A stretch of 59,535 nt of DNA from Acidobacteriaceae bacterium (GTDB lineage Bacteria > Acidobacteriota > Terriglobia > Terriglobales > Acidobacteriaceae): assembly GCA_003140075.1 (NCBI GenBank), contig PLIO01000268.1, forward strand, positions 1-59,535. Direction: 5' to 3'. Numbering within the stretch: position 1 is the first letter of the stretch; the number at the start of each line of letters is the position of its first letter. The translations under genes and the position numbers were made by a program. The notes under the pieces are model-generated. The model was not told the origin of the DNA and did no database searches. It saw nothing but the letters and a program-made list of their open reading frames with translations. Below, piece after piece: positions 57,413-59,535 of the stretch.

Positions 57413-58867
57413 TCAGACCTTTGGTGTAGGAGCTGAATTATTGGTCTCGACTATGTGTTCAGACGGAGCGGGTTCTGTCTGTGCCGGGTCCATCTGCGCG
57501 GCTTCGGTTTGCGCCGCTTCGGTTTGTGCTGCTTCGGGTTGCATCAGCCGTCCGCTATCCCGGTCGTAATCGAAAATTTCCGCGTAGCGGCCCCAGTTCG
57601 TCGCCGTATCGAACTGGCGCTGCACTTCCGCCTCGGAGAAATGCTCGTCGAGAATGTCGTGAAAAAAATCTTCGTTGATAGAGTGGTCCGACTTCCGCTT
57701 CAGAACGCTGTCGATCTGCTTCAGGATGGTGACATGTTCAAGAGCCGCCTCGCGGAACAGGACTTTGCGCGCCTGAATATCGCCATCGGCGAACCGCACT
57801 CCCTGCCCCGAGAGTTGCACGTCGCCTTCCTTCAACCACGCGAAGCCCAGCAACTGGCACGCTTCCAGGATGGGCAACAGATCCTCGACGTCCATCACCA
57901 ATTCCTCGCTCAGGCGGAAGAGGTCCTCCCGGCCGCCACGATCGTGCAGCAACTCGACCAGGCCGGCAATTCCACCGACGCGCGCATGCGGCAGAATCTG
58001 GTACTTGCTCACCCGCACCGGCGCTTGGCCTCTCTTCAAGCCTCCCGGCGGCACCACTATCTCCCCCGTACTTTCCGGATCCGGCAGCGGGTGTTCAACG
58101 TCCGGCTCGGTCATCACTTTGTAGATGTAGTCCACCAATTCCACGAAGCGGCCGGACTTGCGATCGCGGGGGTGTGCAAGCCGTACGTTGAAATCCGAGC
58201 GGATGCGGGCCGGGTTTCTGCCCAGCACCACGATGCGGTCTGCCAGGATCACCGCCTCCTCGATGTTGTGGGTCACGATGAAGATGGCGTTGGTCGGCAT
58301 CTTTTTGTTGAGCCACAGCTCCAGCAGTTCGCCGCGCAGGTTTTCCGCCGTGAGTACGTCGAGGGCGGAGAATGGTTCGTCCATGAAAAGCACTTCGGGT
58401 TCCACCACCAGCGCACGCGCAAAGCCCACCCGCTGCTTCATGCCGCCGGAAAGCTCCTTGGGATAAGCGGTCTCGAAACCATCCAAGCCCACCGTGTCCA
58501 GCGTGCGCAACGCCCGCTTGCGGCGCTCTACAGCAGCCACGCCCCGCGCCTCCAGTGGGGCCTCCACGTTCTCGAGCACCGTGAGCCAGGGGAAGAGAGC
58601 GAAGCTCTGAAAGACGATCGCCACATTGGGCGATTCACCACCCAGCGGCTTGCCGTGCCAAAACAGCGCCCCAGACGAGGGCTGCGAAAGACCACTCAAA
58701 ATGCGCAGCAGCGTGGACTTGCCGCAGCCGGAAGCGCCCAGCAGGGCGATGATCTTGCCCGGCTCAATCATAAAATCCGTGAGCCCTACGACCTGAATAC
58801 GCGTGCCGTCGGGCTGTGGATAGGACTTCTCAATCGCCCGGGCTTCGATAATGGGTTCGCTCGCCAA
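57413..58867 (-). CDS. ATPase of a NitT/TauT-type ABC transporter with C-terminal extension
   Basis: The 484-residue protein has an N-terminal ATPase domain (Walker A LLGASGCGKSTLL, signature LSGGMKQRV, Walker B EVLFMDEPFSALD, H-loop IFIVTHNIEEA) and a 200-residue C-terminal domain (KYQILPHARVGGIAGLVELL; DLFRLSEELVMDVEDLLPIL) of the AAA-associated type found in nitrate/sulfonate-like ATPases. The extreme C-terminus has about four five-residue AAQTE repeats, encoded by 15-bp tandem repeats near 57495-57539. It is translated before the fused permease. Confidence 0.92.
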   Translation of the reverse strand: MASEPIIEARAIEKSYPQPDGTRIQVVGLTDFMIEPGKIIALLGASGCGKSTLLRILSGLSQPSSGALFWHGKPLGGESPNVAIVFQSFALFPWLTVLENVEAPLEARGVAAVERRKRALRTLDTVGLDGFETAYPKELSGGMKQRVGFARALVVEPEVLFMDEPFSALDVLTAENLRGELLELWLNKKMPTNAIFIVTHNIEEAVILADRIVVLGRNPARIRSDFNVRLAHPRDRKSGRFVELVDYIYKVMTEPDVEHPLPDPESTGEIVVPPGGLKRGQAPVRVSKYQILPHARVGGIAGLVELLHDRGGREDLFRLSEELVMDVEDLLPILEACQLLGFAWLKEGDVQLSGQGVRFADGDIQARKVLFREAALEHVTILKQIDSVLKRKSDHSINEDFFHDILDEHFSEAEVQRQFDTATNWGRYAEIFDYDRDSGRLMQPEAAQTEAAQTEAAQMDPAQTEPAPSEHIVETNNSAPTPKV

Positions 58868-58965
58868 GAAAACTCCCCGTAACTTCTATACACGATTCGA
58901 GGCAGGGCGCAAAGCCTTTGCGTCACTGTAATGCTCTATTAACAGCCAGGAGTTGAGTTGCTGGC

Positions 58966-59535
58966 TCAGGCCGCAAAGCTTTCATCGGGAAGGATGGGAA
59001 GTGGCCGCGGCAGCCGGTCCGTCACTTGAGCAAGACTGGCAAGTTTGGCCGCCAATTCCGTCGTGAACTGCCCATCCGCAAAGCGCCACTTCCAGTTTCC
59101 CCCGTGCAGGCTGGGCGTGTTCATGCGGGCCTCGCTGCCCAGCCCCAGCACGTCTTGCAGCGGAATGAGGGCAAACTCGGCGGGCGAGGTCTGAGCTGCG
59201 CGGATGAATGCCCAGTGAATCCCGTCGTCGCAGCGGCCGAAGTAGCATTCCGCACTGCGGCGTTCCTGCTCGGAAGCTCCGGAGTGGAACCAGCCTACGG
59301 TTGTGTCGTTGTCGTGAGTTCCTGTGTAGATGACCTTGCCGGCGGCGCGATGGGGCAGGTACATGTGCGCGCCCTCGTCACCAAAACCAAACTGCAACAC
59401 CGCGATGCCTGGAATCTGTAAGCGGTTTCGGAGAGCATGAACCTCTGGCGTGATGTAGCCCAGGTCTTCTGCGAAGAACGGCAAGCCTCCGAGCGCCTCG
59501 CGCAACTTGTGAAACAGATCGTCGCGTGGACCATC
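58966..59535 (-). CDS. malQ: 4-alpha-glucanotransferase, C-terminal part (cut by window)
   Basis: About 189 codons of an open frame run in from the right edge. Motifs of the GH77 C-terminal half are FFAEDLGYITPEVHALR, IPGIAVLQFGF, YTGTHDNDTTVGWF and MNTPSLHGGNWKWRF, which hold catalytic-domain loops of amylomaltase. It transfers alpha-1,4-glucan segments in glycogen or maltodextrin metabolism. The N-terminal two thirds lie beyond the window. It precedes the transporter genes by about 100 bases on the same strand. Confidence 0.92.
   Translation of the reverse strand, partial: DGPRDDLFHKLREALGGLPFFAEDLGYITPEVHALRNRLQIPGIAVLQFGFGDEGAHMYLPHRAAGKVIYTGTHDNDTTVGWFHSGASEQERRSAECYFGRCDDGIHWAFIRAAQTSPAEFALIPLQDVLGLGSEARMNTPSLHGGNWKWRFADGQFTTELAAKLASLAQVTDRLPRPLPILPDESFAA

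Noticed and set aside
57455..58882. 475-codon plus-strand frame
   Set aside because: Antisense to the ABC ATPase gene with intact Walker motifs; no features of its own.

Overview
The window looks like chromosomal DNA from a GC-rich, Gram-negative, soil-type bacterium, most likely a member of the Acidobacteriota (Terriglobia, Koribacter-like). This is inference from gene content, the style of the protein sequences and the abundance of small palindromic and heptad intergenic repeats; no rRNA or tRNA is present to confirm it. An outer membrane with LPS is supported by lpxB, an LptE-type lipoprotein, an MsbA-like exporter and type IV pilus motors.

Layout. 0-6 kb: truncated CNNM/CorC protein, MacA-like adaptor, DUF1330 and DUF4097 envelope proteins, a SAM hydrolase, a small TPR protein. 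6-14 kb (minus): the type IV pilus block pilB-pilT-pilC-pilS-pilR. 14-20 kb (plus): endonuclease III-like glycosylase, GH10 xylanase, NtrY/NtrX two-component pair. 20-26.6 kb (minus): the housekeeping set phoH-ybeY-corC-era with an RsbW-like kinase and a Ycf46-like AAA+ ATPase; rpsT diverges from it. 28-33 kb (minus): a tightly overlapping envelope operon psd-pssA-(Asd-like)-lptE followed by holA. 33-35.5 kb (minus): rimI, tsaB, methylmalonyl-CoA epimerase and MeaB. 35.5-37.3 kb: a small accessory island with MazEF, a HEPN-type protein and a frameshifted antitoxin relic. 37-46.9 kb: acyl-CoA dehydrogenase, hemW, ABC exporter, a two-gene HTH + TIR/NDT-like unit, lpxB and a catalytically disabled M1-peptidase-like TPR protein. 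47-59.5 kb: Nudix protein, two MacB-like permeases, MidA-like methyltransferase, 3-hydroxyacyl-CoA dehydrogenase, HAD phosphatase, hemerythrin, a NitT/TauT-type transporter with a fused permease, and a truncated malQ.

The most unusual signals are not ordinary genes. (1) At least seven intergenic loci carry degenerate tandem arrays with an exact or near 7-bp period, each locus with its own heptad consensus, and five of them are arranged as inverted arms. (2) A non-coding element of about 270 bp occurs twice, in opposite orientation, 14 kb apart. (3) An HTH gene and a TIR/nucleoside-deoxyribosyltransferase-like gene form a compact unit directly beside one of those copies. (4) Several enzymes have lost key residues: an M1 peptidase without HExxH, an Asd homologue without the catalytic Cys, and an NtrX whose GAFTGA loop reads GSFPGA. 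(5) lpxB carries an in-frame palindromic insertion.
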